From the NCBI GenBank assembly GCA_041287865.1, contig JBGGMV010000028.1, positions 62,001-126,000 on the forward strand: a stretch of DNA of 64,000 nt. The letters are read 5' to 3'. The stretch comes from JAPWJZ01 sp041287865 (GTDB taxonomy: Bacteria > Pseudomonadota > Alphaproteobacteria > Micavibrionales > UBA2020). Below, piece by piece: positions 34,879 to 44,163 of the stretch. The notes below the pieces were generated by a model. That model was not told where the DNA came from. It worked only from the letters and a program-made list of their open reading frames with translations, and made no database searches. The position numbers and the translations under genes were made by a program. The stretch's first letter is position 1. Every line of letters starts with the position of its first letter.

Positions 34879-35817
34879 AATCGGCTTGCTGACGGTAATG
34901 TCGCGCTGCATGGCGGTGTTGTAAGGCTCCAGCCCGTGCACATCCTTCACCTTGTTCAACAGCAGCGTCAGCACGGCCTTGCCGTCCTTTGCCTTCTGGT
35001 TGTAGGACGACGAATAGTTATAGCTGTCGCTGCTGCTGCCTGTCGATTCAGCGTTCTTCAGCGCTTCGTCGAGCGGCGTCAGGCCGTTGTAGGCGCGGAT
35101 CAGCGGATCGCCGCCCTTGCGCACAAGGTAATCGACTTTCTTGACGTCGTTGGCGCGCGCGGCCAGCTGCAGCGGGGTTTCGCCCGCCGAATTGCGCGCG
35201 TTCACCGACACGCCGTTGTCGACCAGGTAATCGATGATGTCTTCGCGGAAATTGCTGAGCGCGACATGCAACGCGGTCTGCATCACTTCGCCGTCGCGGA
35301 TGCGGCCCTGCACATCGGCGCCGTTGTCGACGGCCCAGCGCATGGCGGGCAGGTCTTTCTTCTCGATGCCCTTGAACAGGATGTCCTGCGCAAGGCCGGT
35401 CGGATGCGCGCCCTTGGCGATATACCAGCGCATCTTGTCGAAATCGCCGGCGCGCGCGGCGCGCTGCGCCACGGGTTCGCCCTGCGGGTTCTGCTGGTCG
35501 ATGGAAACACCTTTGGCCAGCAGCGCTTCCAGCACCGGCTCGGAATAATTCTCGTGCGCGTGGTGCAGGATGGTCTGGTATTTACGGTCCGACGATTGCA
35601 CCAGCGTGCCGAGATCGGCGCCGTAGTCGATCGCCAGCTTCACAAAATCCGGGGATTTTTTGGTGATCGCGCGCACCAGCAGTTCCTGCGTGTTCGCGCC
35701 CGATTCAACCGCCGCCTTGATAAGGTCGGCGTCCCAGGATTTGATCGCACCCGCCAGCATGCGGTCGATGACCTGCTGTTGTTCGGGCGTCATGGGTTTT
35801 TTGGCGCGGTGTTTCAT
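34846..35817 (-). CDS. Ankyrin-repeat protein with C-terminal tag
   Basis: The protein has 323 residues; start ATG 35817. Ankyrin repeats cover about residues 20-255, several degenerate, with clear ones at VMQTALHVALSNFRED and AGETPLQLAARANDV. A Ser/Tyr-rich low-complexity stretch (SSSDSYNYSSSYNQ) follows, then the motif ITVSKPISVQGKK with a short end. Its 3' end overlaps that of the AAA+ gene on the other strand by 33 bases, so both C-termini use the same DNA. Confidence 0.88.
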   Translation of the reverse strand: MKHRAKKPMTPEQQQVIDRMLAGAIKSWDADLIKAAVESGANTQELLVRAITKKSPDFVKLAIDYGADLGTLVQSSDRKYQTILHHAHENYSEPVLEALLAKGVSIDQQNPQGEPVAQRAARAGDFDKMRWYIAKGAHPTGLAQDILFKGIEKKDLPAMRWAVDNGADVQGRIRDGEVMQTALHVALSNFREDIIDYLVDNGVSVNARNSAGETPLQLAARANDVKKVDYLVRKGGDPLIRAYNGLTPLDEALKNAESTGSSSDSYNYSSSYNQKAKDGKAVLTLLLNKVKDVHGLEPYNTAMQRDITVSKPISVQGKKPDAP

Positions 35818-36063
35818 CGCGGGCCTCGCTAAAAGGAATCATTTTGTAAAAGGAGAGTCCACGTTACCAGAACATGCCCTTATGTCAACGCGAGCGCGAT
35901 TTCACATATCCCGCGCGACTGAAATAAATGGAATCCTTTGCTGCGCTGCAATGCAATGCAATTAACTGAATCTTAACAGGGGGTTTACTACACTTTTGTT
36001 GCGCGGACATTTGCCGCGACCCGAAAGTTGGTTTATCCTTTTAATGGGGAAACGGGGTTTTGC

Positions 36064-36612
36064 ATGTTGGGGCTGAATAGTCTTTTTAACCGCATTACCG
36101 GCAATGGCATCGACAAGCGCGACAAGAACGGTGAAACCCGTCTTTATCGCGCGGTGAAGAATGGCGACATCAAGACCGTCAAGCGCCTGCTGCGCGACGG
36201 CGCCGATCCGAACATCGCGAACGATCACAAACTGACACCGCTGCATCACGCCTGCTACTGGGGCGATTGCGAAGTGGTGGCCGAACTGCTGAAAGCAGGC
36301 GCAGATCCGCATCAGCATAACGGCAAGGGCTGGACCGCAATGCATTCCGCCGCAGTATCGGGCGGCATGAAGAGCCGCAGCAAAGTCATCACGCTTCTCA
36401 GAAAAGCCGGCGCGAAAGAAGACGCGAAAGACAAGCACGGCTGGACGCCTTCCGACTACATGATGATCTGGGAGGAAAACGCGGCCGCCGCGGAAAAGCT
36501 GAAACAGTTTTTGCAGATCCCGAACGGCCTCTCGCCGAAAAGCGCCGCGCCCAAGCCGCAGACTCAGGCGCCCTCCGCGCCTGTCGCGCCCAAGCCTGCG
36601 GCGCCAAAATAA
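36064..36612 (+). CDS. Ankyrin-repeat protein
   Basis: The start ATG 36064 has GGGG 7-9 bases upstream; an earlier in-frame ATG at 36028 is less likely. The protein has 182 residues with three to four ankyrin repeats (about 20-140, for example KLTPLHHACYWGDCE and GKGWTAMHSAAVSGG). The C-terminus is a Pro/Ala/Lys-rich tail (APVAPKPAAPK), unlike the PLKLK motif. The region 35818-36063 upstream shows no gene. Confidence 0.9.
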   Translation: MLGLNSLFNRITGNGIDKRDKNGETRLYRAVKNGDIKTVKRLLRDGADPNIANDHKLTPLHHACYWGDCEVVAELLKAGADPHQHNGKGWTAMHSAAVSGGMKSRSKVITLLRKAGAKEDAKDKHGWTPSDYMMIWEENAAAAEKLKQFLQIPNGLSPKSAAPKPQTQAPSAPVAPKPAAPK

Positions 36613-36877
36613 AATTTTCGCCGAAGCTGAAATAAATTATATGGCCGAAATAAAAAAGGGCTGCGGTATCAACCAACCGCCCTATTAAACCTTCCTTTAC
36701 CCTATGTTGATATTATGGAATCATGCCTTCATACATGAGGTATTATTCCCGGCGCAGCCCACCGGTCTTTGTTCCCGGCTCGCCTTGGGGGTTATGACGG
36801 ATACAGGAGGAGTTGTCTCTTATACGTTGGGGTATGTCAGGCTCTGTCTTCTTGCTCATCCCGTCTTGTTCACTAAA

Positions 36878-36910
36878 AACCGGCCTCGTGCCTTTGTGCC
36901 CTGGCCGGTT
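36878..36910 (+). terminator. Hairpin in the region before lemA
   Basis: AACCGGCC and GGCCGGTT form a perfect 8-bp stem with a 17-base loop, then TTCGCTTTT. It may end the ankyrin transcript. The rest of 36613-37003 shows no convincing gene; the 88-residue frame there has no family features. Confidence 0.45.
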
Positions 36911-37003
36911 TCGCTTTTGTGCTTTTGTGCGAAAACCGGTTCACTTTTCACCTTAATTAGCAGAAAATAAGGGCATTCGGACCTTGAAGGGGGTTTTAAA
37001 GAT

Positions 37004-37579
37004 ATGAGCGACATCGTTACCTGGGGCATTGTAGCCACTGTTTTCATCTGCTTGCTGTTTTTCATCGGCATCTACAACCGCATCGTCGCGCTGAAGCAGC
37101 GCCGCAAGAACGCGTTTTCGGATGTGGATGTGCAGCTGCGCCTGCGCTATGACCTCGTGCCCAACCTTGTCGAAACGGTGAAGGGCTACGCCGGACACGA
37201 AAAATCGACGCTTGAAAGCGTGACCGCAGCCCGCGCCAGCGCGATGCGGGGCGGCAGCGTCGCCGACCGCGTGAAGGCCGAGCAGGCCCTGGGCGGCGCT
37301 ATGATGAACCTGATGGCGGTGGCGGAGCAATATCCGCAGCTGAAGGCCGACGCCGGTTTCCGCCAGCTGCAGGCCGACCTTGCCGACGTGGAAAACAAGA
37401 TCGCCGCCGCGCGCCGTTTCTTCAACAACGCGACCAGCGAATTCAACACCACCGTGACGCAGTTCCCTGCGGTGCTGGTGGCGAAGATGATGGGCTTCAA
37501 GGAAGAGATTTTCTTCGAGCTCGATCCGGCCGAAGCGCTGGCCGTCAAGGACGCACCGAAGGTGAACTTCGGCACGTAA
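37004..37579 (+). CDS. lemA: LemA family protein
   Basis: The protein has 191 residues, the usual LemA length. An N-terminal membrane helix (about 5-25) is followed by the family's coiled-coil core (LVPNLVETVKGYAGHEKSTL, VTAARASA, YPQLKAD). LemA proteins are membrane-anchored and commonly encoded with an HtpX-type protease, which is found 630 bases downstream; here a small gene on the other strand lies between. The role is poorly defined. Confidence 0.93.
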   Translation: MSDIVTWGIVATVFICLLFFIGIYNRIVALKQRRKNAFSDVDVQLRLRYDLVPNLVETVKGYAGHEKSTLESVTAARASAMRGGSVADRVKAEQALGGAMMNLMAVAEQYPQLKADAGFRQLQADLADVENKIAAARRFFNNATSEFNTTVTQFPAVLVAKMMGFKEEIFFELDPAEALAVKDAPKVNFGT

Positions 37580-37598
37580 CCTTAACAGCGCGTTTAAA

Positions 37599-37892
37599 TT
37601 ACGCCACAGGCCCTTTAATCTTTTTCTCATGCGTGCGGCAGATAGAGGCCGCAGCTTCGACCTCGGCGGCGAGGATCGGGAAATCCTGCAGCGCGCCGCT
37701 CATGACGACGAACTGCGCGCGGGTCGCGGCAATGCGCGTATTGTCGCTTTCTGCGCCACGCAGGTCGGCGAGGATCGCGCCCAGAATGGTGCATTCTTCG
37801 CGGCGGGAGCCGACGGCGGCTTCGAAATGCGCGCGGATATCGGGCAGCGCGGCGGCGAAGATACGTTCGTCCTCGGGGAAATGGCTTTTCAT
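37599..37892 (-). CDS. Small hypothetical protein between lemA and htpX-like gene
   Basis: The protein has 97 residues; AGGAG lies 8 bases before the ATG at 37892. It is helical, hydrophilic, with two Cys and no signal. No family recognised. Its position inside a usually contiguous lemA-htpX pair suggests an insertion. Confidence 0.65.
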   Translation of the reverse strand: MKSHFPEDERIFAAALPDIRAHFEAAVGSRREECTILGAILADLRGAESDNTRIAATRAQFVVMSGALQDFPILAAEVEAAASICRTHEKKIKGPVA

Positions 37893-38209
37893 GGTGGTAA
37901 CTCCTTTTTTGTTGTTGAGGGCTTTTTGACCCTAAAAAATAGATCCCGCCAACAGCAATGGCTGTTCCAATACAAAGGCCGGGAAGCAAAAGCGCTTTTT
38001 AAAACGGGATTGTTTCGAGGTCTTGGCTTAAGGGGCGCGGGCTTTAAACCGTTAAAGGGCGCGTCCCCGAAGGATGTCCGGAAGGGCAATTGCCGCCGGG
38101 ATCATGGCGTGAATATGCTCCCCACAGGCCTCCAAGTCAAGAAAAACCGCCTTTTCCCCGTGCCCAACTGCGCCTAGAATACTGAATATAAAAGGAGATT
38201 CAAAACACC
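37893..38209. other. Intergenic region before the HtpX-like gene
   Basis: No gene, strong hairpin or promoter is apparent in these 317 bases, except AAAGGAG just before the TTG start of the protease gene. Confidence 0.4.
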
Positions 38210-39361
38210 TTGGCCGCCGGTCTCGCCACCCATATCTGGAACAACAAGCTGAAAACCGTGGTCCTGCTGGCCGGTTTTCCGGTGCTGCTGGCCGGCATGG
38301 TCGGCGCGTTTTTCTTTGCCTATGACCTCTGGTGGCAGGCGCATCCCGACATGCGCAACATCGTCACCGCCTATAACATCATCGGCGAGTCGGGGCGCGG
38401 CATCGATATCCCGCCCGCGCTCGCCAATTACCGGCCCGACGGCAGCATGAATTTGAACCATGCGCTGGGCATGGGGCTCTACGGGATGCTGAATTACGCG
38501 CCCTATGCCTTCGGTGTCGCGCTGATCTGGTTCGCCATCGCCTTCTTCGCGCATGCAAGCCTGATGCGCATGGCGTCAGGCTCGCAGCCCGTGACGCGGC
38601 AGCAGATGCCGAAGCTCTACAACCTGCTGGAAAACCTCTGCATCAGCCGCGGCATCCCGATGCCGAAGTTCGAGGTGATCGACAGCCCGGCCCTAAACGC
38701 CTTCGCCACCGGCATCAACGAGAGCACCTATAAAATCGTCGTCACGCGCGGACTGATCGAGCGTCTCTCCGACGACGAGCTGGAGGCCGTGATCGCGCAC
38801 GAGCTGACCCATATCATGAATCAGGACGTAAGACTTCTCATTGTCGCGGTCATTTTCGTCGGCATGCTGAGCTTCATGGCCGAAATGGCCTTCCGCACGC
38901 TGCTGCACGGGCGCAGGCCGAATTATTACGCGCGCCGCGACGACCGCAACAGCGGCGGCCAGCTGATCGTCGTGCTGATCGCGGCGGCGATACTGGCGCT
39001 CGGCTATGTCTTCGCCGTGCTGATCCGCTTCGCCATTTCAAGGAAACGAGAATTTCTGGCCGACGCCGGCGCGGTCGACCTGACCAAGAACCCCGCCGCC
39101 ATGATGCGCGCGCTGCAGCGTATTTCGGGGCAGGATAAAGTACAAGGCATGCCCGACGAAGTGCAGCAGATGTGCATCGAGAACAGCCACAACTTCATGG
39201 GCATCTTCGCCACCCACCCGCCGATTGCCGAGCGCATCCGCGTGCTGTCGCAAATGACCAATACCCCCATCCCGCAATGGGGCGTCGACCTCTCCCGCGG
39301 CCCCCGCAGGCCATGGGACCACAACAGGCCGCCGGATACGCCGGGGAGTTACGGGTTTTGA
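38210..39361 (+). CDS. HtpX-like M48 membrane metalloprotease
   Basis: The start is TTG 38210 after AAAGGAG. The protein has 383 residues, with two membrane segments in the first 125 and two more around 220-280. The zinc motif HELTH (about 197-201) lies in IAHELTHIMNQD, and a downstream EFLADAGAV block supplies the third ligand, as in M48 proteases such as HtpX. These proteases clear damaged membrane proteins. It follows lemA, a common pairing. The C-terminus is Pro-rich. Confidence 0.93.
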   Translation: MAAGLATHIWNNKLKTVVLLAGFPVLLAGMVGAFFFAYDLWWQAHPDMRNIVTAYNIIGESGRGIDIPPALANYRPDGSMNLNHALGMGLYGMLNYAPYAFGVALIWFAIAFFAHASLMRMASGSQPVTRQQMPKLYNLLENLCISRGIPMPKFEVIDSPALNAFATGINESTYKIVVTRGLIERLSDDELEAVIAHELTHIMNQDVRLLIVAVIFVGMLSFMAEMAFRTLLHGRRPNYYARRDDRNSGGQLIVVLIAAAILALGYVFAVLIRFAISRKREFLADAGAVDLTKNPAAMMRALQRISGQDKVQGMPDEVQQMCIENSHNFMGIFATHPPIAERIRVLSQMTNTPIPQWGVDLSRGPRRPWDHNRPPDTPGSYGF

Positions 39362-39457
39362 TTTATAAATGTAACTCCGGCGAAGGCCGGAGTCTCAGGT
39401 CGTTGAAGAGCGCATCTCTTACTTTAACGTCCAACTCTTTGATAGGATGCTGTGCAC

Positions 39458-40165
39458 ATGAGAAAAATTACAAGGACACAATTTTCCTTTGGGCGATCAA
39501 CTTGTTTAACAGTAATCTCCGCGCTCATTTTGACGATAACGTGCATTATATCAAGCAAGATTGCGCGAAGTGCAGAGGATTATACCCACCCTGCCCTGTC
39601 CTGCGAATCCAACGTGGATTCAGGTACACTTTACTATGATTTTGACGCTCTCTTTATCGTGTTTACAAGTTACGATGTTAAGCAGAAAGATGTTTTGCCG
39701 ATACTAGAGTATAAAAACCTTCGAGACCTTCTAGTTACCTCATTAAAAAACAATTTTAGAAATTGCTTGAAAAAGCGCCTCAACCAACCAAAACCGGTTG
39801 TGGTGTTTGCGCCATTTTCAGAGGACGGAAAGAAAAGCCAAATAGGCGAAATTAAGGAAGACGGAAATTTATCATACGAAACTAAGTATTCATGGAAAGA
39901 CATCCACGACCCAGACAATTTAACTATCGTTATTCGCATGTCTTATCCTGAAGCGCATAGCGATGAGCGATATGGGTTGCTGTCCTATTTCATTTATCGA
40001 CCAGAAGTGTCTTTTTTACAAATGCGCTTGCCGCAAAACAATAACAGTGGCTCAATCGCTTTTTTCGACAAAGACGGGGAAGACGCAGTGAAGTCCGCTT
40101 TCAAAAAGTTGTTCGATTCTATTAGGCCGCGTGAGCCACGCCCGCCTTTGAACGCCAGACCATAG
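39458..40165 (+). CDS. AT-rich gene for an exported hypothetical protein
   Basis: The protein has about 235 residues from ATG 39458 (GTG 39452 is also in frame). A signal or anchor segment (about 12-35) precedes a hydrophilic beta/alpha domain; no motif recognised. The coding DNA is clearly richer in A and T than all neighbours and uses rarer codons, suggesting recent acquisition. A cluster of hairpins follows its stop. Confidence 0.65.
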   Translation: MRKITRTQFSFGRSTCLTVISALILTITCIISSKIARSAEDYTHPALSCESNVDSGTLYYDFDALFIVFTSYDVKQKDVLPILEYKNLRDLLVTSLKNNFRNCLKKRLNQPKPVVVFAPFSEDGKKSQIGEIKEDGNLSYETKYSWKDIHDPDNLTIVIRMSYPEAHSDERYGLLSYFIYRPEVSFLQMRLPQNNNSGSIAFFDKDGEDAVKSAFKKLFDSIRPREPRPPLNARP

Positions 40166-40210
40166 CTGTATCAACGGGCTCTGAATAAATTGAAAAATCT
40201 TTCTCCCTCC

Positions 40211-40320
40211 ACCCCGCCGAAGGGCGGGGTCCGGTTCGCGGCACAGCCGCGACTTAATCGAGCAGCAAGTAACATGAAGGCGGCCTTACGGCCGCACCGG
40301 ATGCCGCCCTTCGGCGGCAT
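40211..40320. repeat. Cluster of four perfect hairpins
   Basis: Four palindromes lie in 110 bases: ACCCCGCC/GGCGGGGT (40211-40230), TCGCGG/CCGCGA (40236-40252), GCGGCC/GGCCGC (40280-40295) and ATGCCGCC/GGCGGCAT (40301-40320), each with a 4- or 5-base loop. They lie in the 411-base gap between converging genes, which holds no other feature. A REP-like element or compound terminator is likely. Confidence 0.75.
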
Positions 40321-40576
40321 GGCAGAGCTGTAAATTTGATTTTTACGACGCCAAAAAACAGCCCTTTCGCAAGCGGTTGATTTTGTTTTCTGATTTTAAA
40401 CGCCTGTTTTGGGGCGCGTTGCGGCGAAGTATTTGAATTTCCTGCATTCACGCTCGCGGCTCACGCTTGGCGTGGTATCGGGGCAGGGTTTTTATCCTTC
40501 CCGAGGGCAATAGGCCTCCAAAATTTTTGAGAAATGAACAAAATCAAGGGGCATCGCGCGCGGCGCGTTTTTTGGT

Positions 40577-41413
40577 TTACGCGCGCCCGAAAACGCCGCC
40601 GATTTGCTTCGCAAGGCCGCGTTTGGGCTTTTTCACCCGCAGGGGTTTTTTCTTTACCTGCACGTCGTTTTTCAGTCTCGTGGCCAGTTCGTCCGGGCCC
40701 AGCACGGCGGCGCGGGCGAAGTCTTCGGGGAATTTGTTTTTCAGGCCTTCCAGCCATTGCACGCGTTCATGCGCGGGGGCCTCCGCGATTGTATCCAGCT
40801 GGTAGTAAAACGCGCGTTCCAGCGCGGGCAGGCCTTCGACTTCAAAATGGGTGAGCTGACGCGGTTCATTCTCGCGCGCCCGCGCTTCGCGCCATTCGCG
40901 GGTGACCTTGCGGCCGGTGCCGATATTCATCAGCGCGCGGGGGCCTGCGGCGCAGGCGCCCGCAAGGCAGAGCGCGGCAGGCGCCGCCACCATCGTCACG
41001 GCGGAGACAAGCGGGAAGAACGCAAGGCCCGCAAGGGCGCAGGGCGCAAGCGCGGCAAGACCCGTCAGCGCGGGCGCGAAGATCAGCTTGGCCGCAAGCC
41101 CGCCCGCAATCAGGGAGCCCGTATGCAGGCCCATCAGGCAGAAGATATTCTTGAAGGGCAGCATGCCCGCCCGCGCCGTGTCGCGCAGGAAAATGCCGGC
41201 CGGCATGGTTTTATAGGCGCGCGGGCCGCTGCAATAATTTATGCCCAGCGTTTCGATTTTATCCAGCCTTTTGGCAACCGCGCGCGGCACGGACTCGAGC
41301 AGGAAATCGGACGTGGTTTTAATCACCCGCGCGTAAAGGCGGAAATTGGGCAGGATGAAATGGTCGTAGGTGCTGCGGCCCGCCTTGGCCACGAAACCGG
41401 CGAGAGTTTTCAT
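40577..41413 (-). CDS. Gly/Ala-rich membrane protein with KFPxEF domain and C-terminal tag
   Basis: The protein has 278 residues; the ATG at 41413 overlaps the upstream gene's stop (ATGA). An N-terminal helical domain (about 1-85) is followed by two or three Ala/Gly/Leu-rich membrane segments (about 90-160) and a cytoplasmic-like C-terminal part with the block ERVQWLEGLKNKFPEDFARAA. It ends with VQVKKKPLRVKKPK and an extension to FGRA. The same layout is seen in the next three genes and in the 48.9-51.6 kb cluster. Confidence 0.8.
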   Translation of the reverse strand: MKTLAGFVAKAGRSTYDHFILPNFRLYARVIKTTSDFLLESVPRAVAKRLDKIETLGINYCSGPRAYKTMPAGIFLRDTARAGMLPFKNIFCLMGLHTGSLIAGGLAAKLIFAPALTGLAALAPCALAGLAFFPLVSAVTMVAAPAALCLAGACAAGPRALMNIGTGRKVTREWREARARENEPRQLTHFEVEGLPALERAFYYQLDTIAEAPAHERVQWLEGLKNKFPEDFARAAVLGPDELATRLKNDVQVKKKPLRVKKPKRGLAKQIGGVFGRA

Positions 41414-42180
41414 GGCGCGCCCCCCTGCCCCGTATCGGGCGTTGGCGCGGGCGCGCGGAGTTTCAGCGGGCCTTTCACCGTGACGGGCGCGCGCAGCACG
41501 GGCGCATGCGCGTCGAGATGCGCGGCCTCGTTGAATTCGGCGGGGAAGCGCTTGCGCAAAGTGCGGAAGAAAGCTTCGCGCGCGCGACCGTTCTGCAGCC
41601 CGATCAGGCTGAGGTGATTGTCAAGTGAGTCGGTGAGCGGCGGATGTTTCGGCGGTTCCGGCACGGTGACTTTCGGCGGGTTCATGCGATACTGGCGGCA
41701 GAGCTCCGCTTCGCGGAAACCCTTTGCCAGCATGGTGGGCCAGCAGATCGTCGCCGCCGCGGCCATCGGCAGCAGGATACTGCAGCCGACGCCGATTGCG
41801 GTTGCGACCAGCGGCGCTGTGACAACACCGGCGGCAAGGGCAGCCGCAGCCGCCAGAATTCCCTGACCACCCAGCAAGGCCGCTGTGCCCGTGGCCGCGT
41901 AAAAGCCCGAAGTAACCCCAGCCGCAAGTCCGCCCAGCATCAGCACAGGGCTGTAGGAAGTGGTCATTGCCTCGCGCACCGCGCCTGTCTTGCGCGCAGG
42001 CATCGCCAGCGTGGCAGCAACCACGTCGCGCCAGCCGTAGGTGTCGCGCGGGCTGTCGTCATGCTGCGCGCAGGCGTCGAGTTTTTTCGACAGCCAGCCG
42101 CCGATATCGAGGGCGCTCATCATCAGCATCGTGAAGTAAGCGTTGCCGAGATCGCTCCAACCCTTTTCCCTTACCGCCAT
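41410..42180 (-). CDS. Gly/Ala-rich membrane protein with KFPxEF domain and C-terminal tag
   Basis: The start is ATG 42180, with GGGAGG 6 bases upstream (frame open to 42201). The protein has 256 residues: N-terminal soluble part, a long Ala/Gly-rich hydrophobic region (about 85-155, probably three helices), then the FFRTLRKRFPAEFNEAA block and the motif PVLRAPVTVKGPLKLRA. It is coupled to the next gene. No enzymatic motif. Confidence 0.82.
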   Translation of the reverse strand: MAVREKGWSDLGNAYFTMLMMSALDIGGWLSKKLDACAQHDDSPRDTYGWRDVVAATLAMPARKTGAVREAMTTSYSPVLMLGGLAAGVTSGFYAATGTAALLGGQGILAAAAALAAGVVTAPLVATAIGVGCSILLPMAAAATICWPTMLAKGFREAELCRQYRMNPPKVTVPEPPKHPPLTDSLDNHLSLIGLQNGRAREAFFRTLRKRFPAEFNEAAHLDAHAPVLRAPVTVKGPLKLRAPAPTPDTGQGGAP

Positions 42181-42378
42181 GCGAGGCCTCCCGCGCCGCA
42201 ACTGCGCCGCGTTTCCGCCTGATATGGATCGTGCCGCAAAACTGTCATCGGGCCCCTGAAGATCTCCGGCCCTCCATGGGAAGGCCTTGAAAAAACTGGA
42301 ACAATAATACCCGATACCCCCTGTTGCGTCAATGATTATGGTAAATAAATGAACGGCGCAACAGACCGGCGGCCGTCC

Positions 42379-43158
42379 TTAATTCGGCAGGTTTTTCAGG
42401 TCGTTAGCGGCGCGGCGCGCGGCGGCGGGGACGGCTTCGCGCTTTTCGGTTTTGCGCGCGGCTTCGAGGAATTCCTCGGGGAAGTGTTTGGCAAGGCCGT
42501 AAATCCAGTTCGCGCGCTCGCCGGGCGTTGATTTTTCAGCGAGTTTTTCATCATCAAACACCGCCTGGCAGAGCGGGCCGAGGCTGCTTTTCTCTTCCTC
42601 CTGCGCGCGCTCCTCGTTGTATTTCTGCTGCTCGAAAAAATTCCTGCGGCGGCTGTAGCCGACCGGAATATTGCAGATGGCGCGGAAGCCTTCAGCCGCC
42701 GCGCGCGGCACGGCCCGTGCCGCCGTCAGGCAGATCGCGCCGACGGCTGCGGATACGGGCAGCGCCGCCGCCGCCGCGATGCAAGTGACGGCAAAGCCGG
42801 CGCCGAGCAGCGGTCCCGCGCCCATCACCAGCGCCGTCCCCGCCGCCACCGACAATAATTTGCTCACAAATCCGCCGCGCATCCTGTGGCGCAGGCTGCG
42901 CGCCATGCCGCAGATGAAAACGGCCTTTGGCGTGATCTTGTGGCTGTTGGCGGAATCATGTTCCTGCATCGCCTCGCCTTTTTCATCCAGCTTGCGCAGC
43001 CAGCCGTCGAGCTTCTCGGCAAGGCCATGGGCGAAGAAACGGCTGACAGGACCATAGAGCTGTGCCAGGAAATCCGGCCCGAAGGACGGCGGGGGGAGCG
43101 AGTCCTCGTAATCCTCGCGCCTGTAGAAACGGGAGCCGACGTGGTTGTAATACGTCAT
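42379..43158 (-). CDS. Membrane protein of the KFPxEF family, tag absent
   Basis: The protein has 259 residues; the start overlaps the upstream stop. It has the family layout (soluble N-terminus, Ala/Gly-rich double or triple membrane segment about 95-155, then ERANWIYGLAKHFPEEFLEAA), but the C-terminus (AANDLKNLPN) lacks the basic motif. It could be an untagged partner of its tagged paralogs, or may have lost the tag. Confidence 0.78.
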   Translation of the reverse strand: MTYYNHVGSRFYRREDYEDSLPPPSFGPDFLAQLYGPVSRFFAHGLAEKLDGWLRKLDEKGEAMQEHDSANSHKITPKAVFICGMARSLRHRMRGGFVSKLLSVAAGTALVMGAGPLLGAGFAVTCIAAAAALPVSAAVGAICLTAARAVPRAAAEGFRAICNIPVGYSRRRNFFEQQKYNEERAQEEEKSSLGPLCQAVFDDEKLAEKSTPGERANWIYGLAKHFPEEFLEAARKTEKREAVPAAARRAANDLKNLPN

Positions 43159-43967
43159 GCCGCACCGCCCAGACGATCCATCAGCGTTTTCTTTTTCTGC
43201 TGGAACTTTATCTTTACCGGCTTCATCACCTGCACCTTGTCGCGCAGCACGGTATCGGTATCGGTGCGGCGCACGGCTTCGGCGAATTCATCCGGGAATT
43301 TCGCCTGCAGGCGGCGGAAGAGCTGCTCGCGCTCGTGCTGGCCCTGCTCCGTCATTTCCTCTTTGGTGGCTTCGGCGGCGATCACCAGCGGATGCGGCTT
43401 TGCCACGGTTGATTTCGATTCCTGCTTCCATTCCTTCGTCTCGGCACAGCCGGCGATGTATTCTGCCTTGATTTCTTTCCAGTTGCGCGCGATGAGCACG
43501 CCGGATGGTATCGCCAGCAGGGCTGTAAAGGACGTCGCCGCCACGGCAAACGGCGCCACTGCCGCGCCGATGCCGAGCGTGCCGAGGCCGAGCGCAGCGC
43601 CTTTCAGCGTCAGCAGCCCGCCCCATGTCGCGCCCAGCCAGGGCCCCGCGAAGCACATGGCGGTGATGCCGACTGCAATGCCGACAATGCCGCAACCGAT
43701 CGCGCAGCCAAGACCGATGCTTTCGTTGTTGTCGATAAAATCCCAGATTTTGGCGAGCTGTTTGGCGACCGCGATGCCGGGCCGCGTGCGCCAGGCGGTG
43801 CGCGGATTGTCCGGCTTTTTCCGCGAGACTTCGTCCATCTTCTCGTAGAACAGCGCGGTCAGCGCGATGCCGCCGGCGATGTAACCGATCGCCGCTATTT
43901 CGCCGATATCATCCCATTCGACTTCGGAACTTCTCATGCGGGCGACGGCCTTTTTACGGTGCGGCAT
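43155..43967 (-). CDS. Gly/Ala-rich membrane protein with KFPxEF domain and C-terminal tag
   Basis: The start is uncertain (ATG 43967 or 43937; no strong ribosome site before either). The protein has up to 270 residues, with Gly/Ala-rich membrane segments at about 25-45 and 90-165. The C-terminal block reads FRRLQAKFPDEFAEAV, then TVLRDKVQVMKPVKIKF and a short basic extension. The next gene overlaps its stop. It is probably the first gene of the four-gene series reading toward 40577. Confidence 0.8.
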   Translation of the reverse strand: MPHRKKAVARMRSSEVEWDDIGEIAAIGYIAGGIALTALFYEKMDEVSRKKPDNPRTAWRTRPGIAVAKQLAKIWDFIDNNESIGLGCAIGCGIVGIAVGITAMCFAGPWLGATWGGLLTLKGAALGLGTLGIGAAVAPFAVAATSFTALLAIPSGVLIARNWKEIKAEYIAGCAETKEWKQESKSTVAKPHPLVIAAEATKEEMTEQGQHEREQLFRRLQAKFPDEFAEAVRRTDTDTVLRDKVQVMKPVKIKFQQKKKTLMDRLGGAA

Positions 43968-44163
43968 CAGGGGTTAAAACGATAGGGGATATTAACCATG
44001 GTTAAGTATTATGTCAACTGAATATTTCCCTGCTTTTAAACGCCTTTGCGAAAAAATACATTTAAAAACAGTATATTAAGCGCCAATCGGCAAGACTTGC
44101 ATTCCTCTGTTATTTTCCATATAATCGTATATTCGTTTTTATCAGGGGAATCGCTTCAAACAG

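Noticed and set aside
36704..36970. 88-residue frame between the ankyrin gene and lemA
   Set aside because: It has no ribosome site, covers a terminator-like hairpin, and its codon use is unlike the neighbours.
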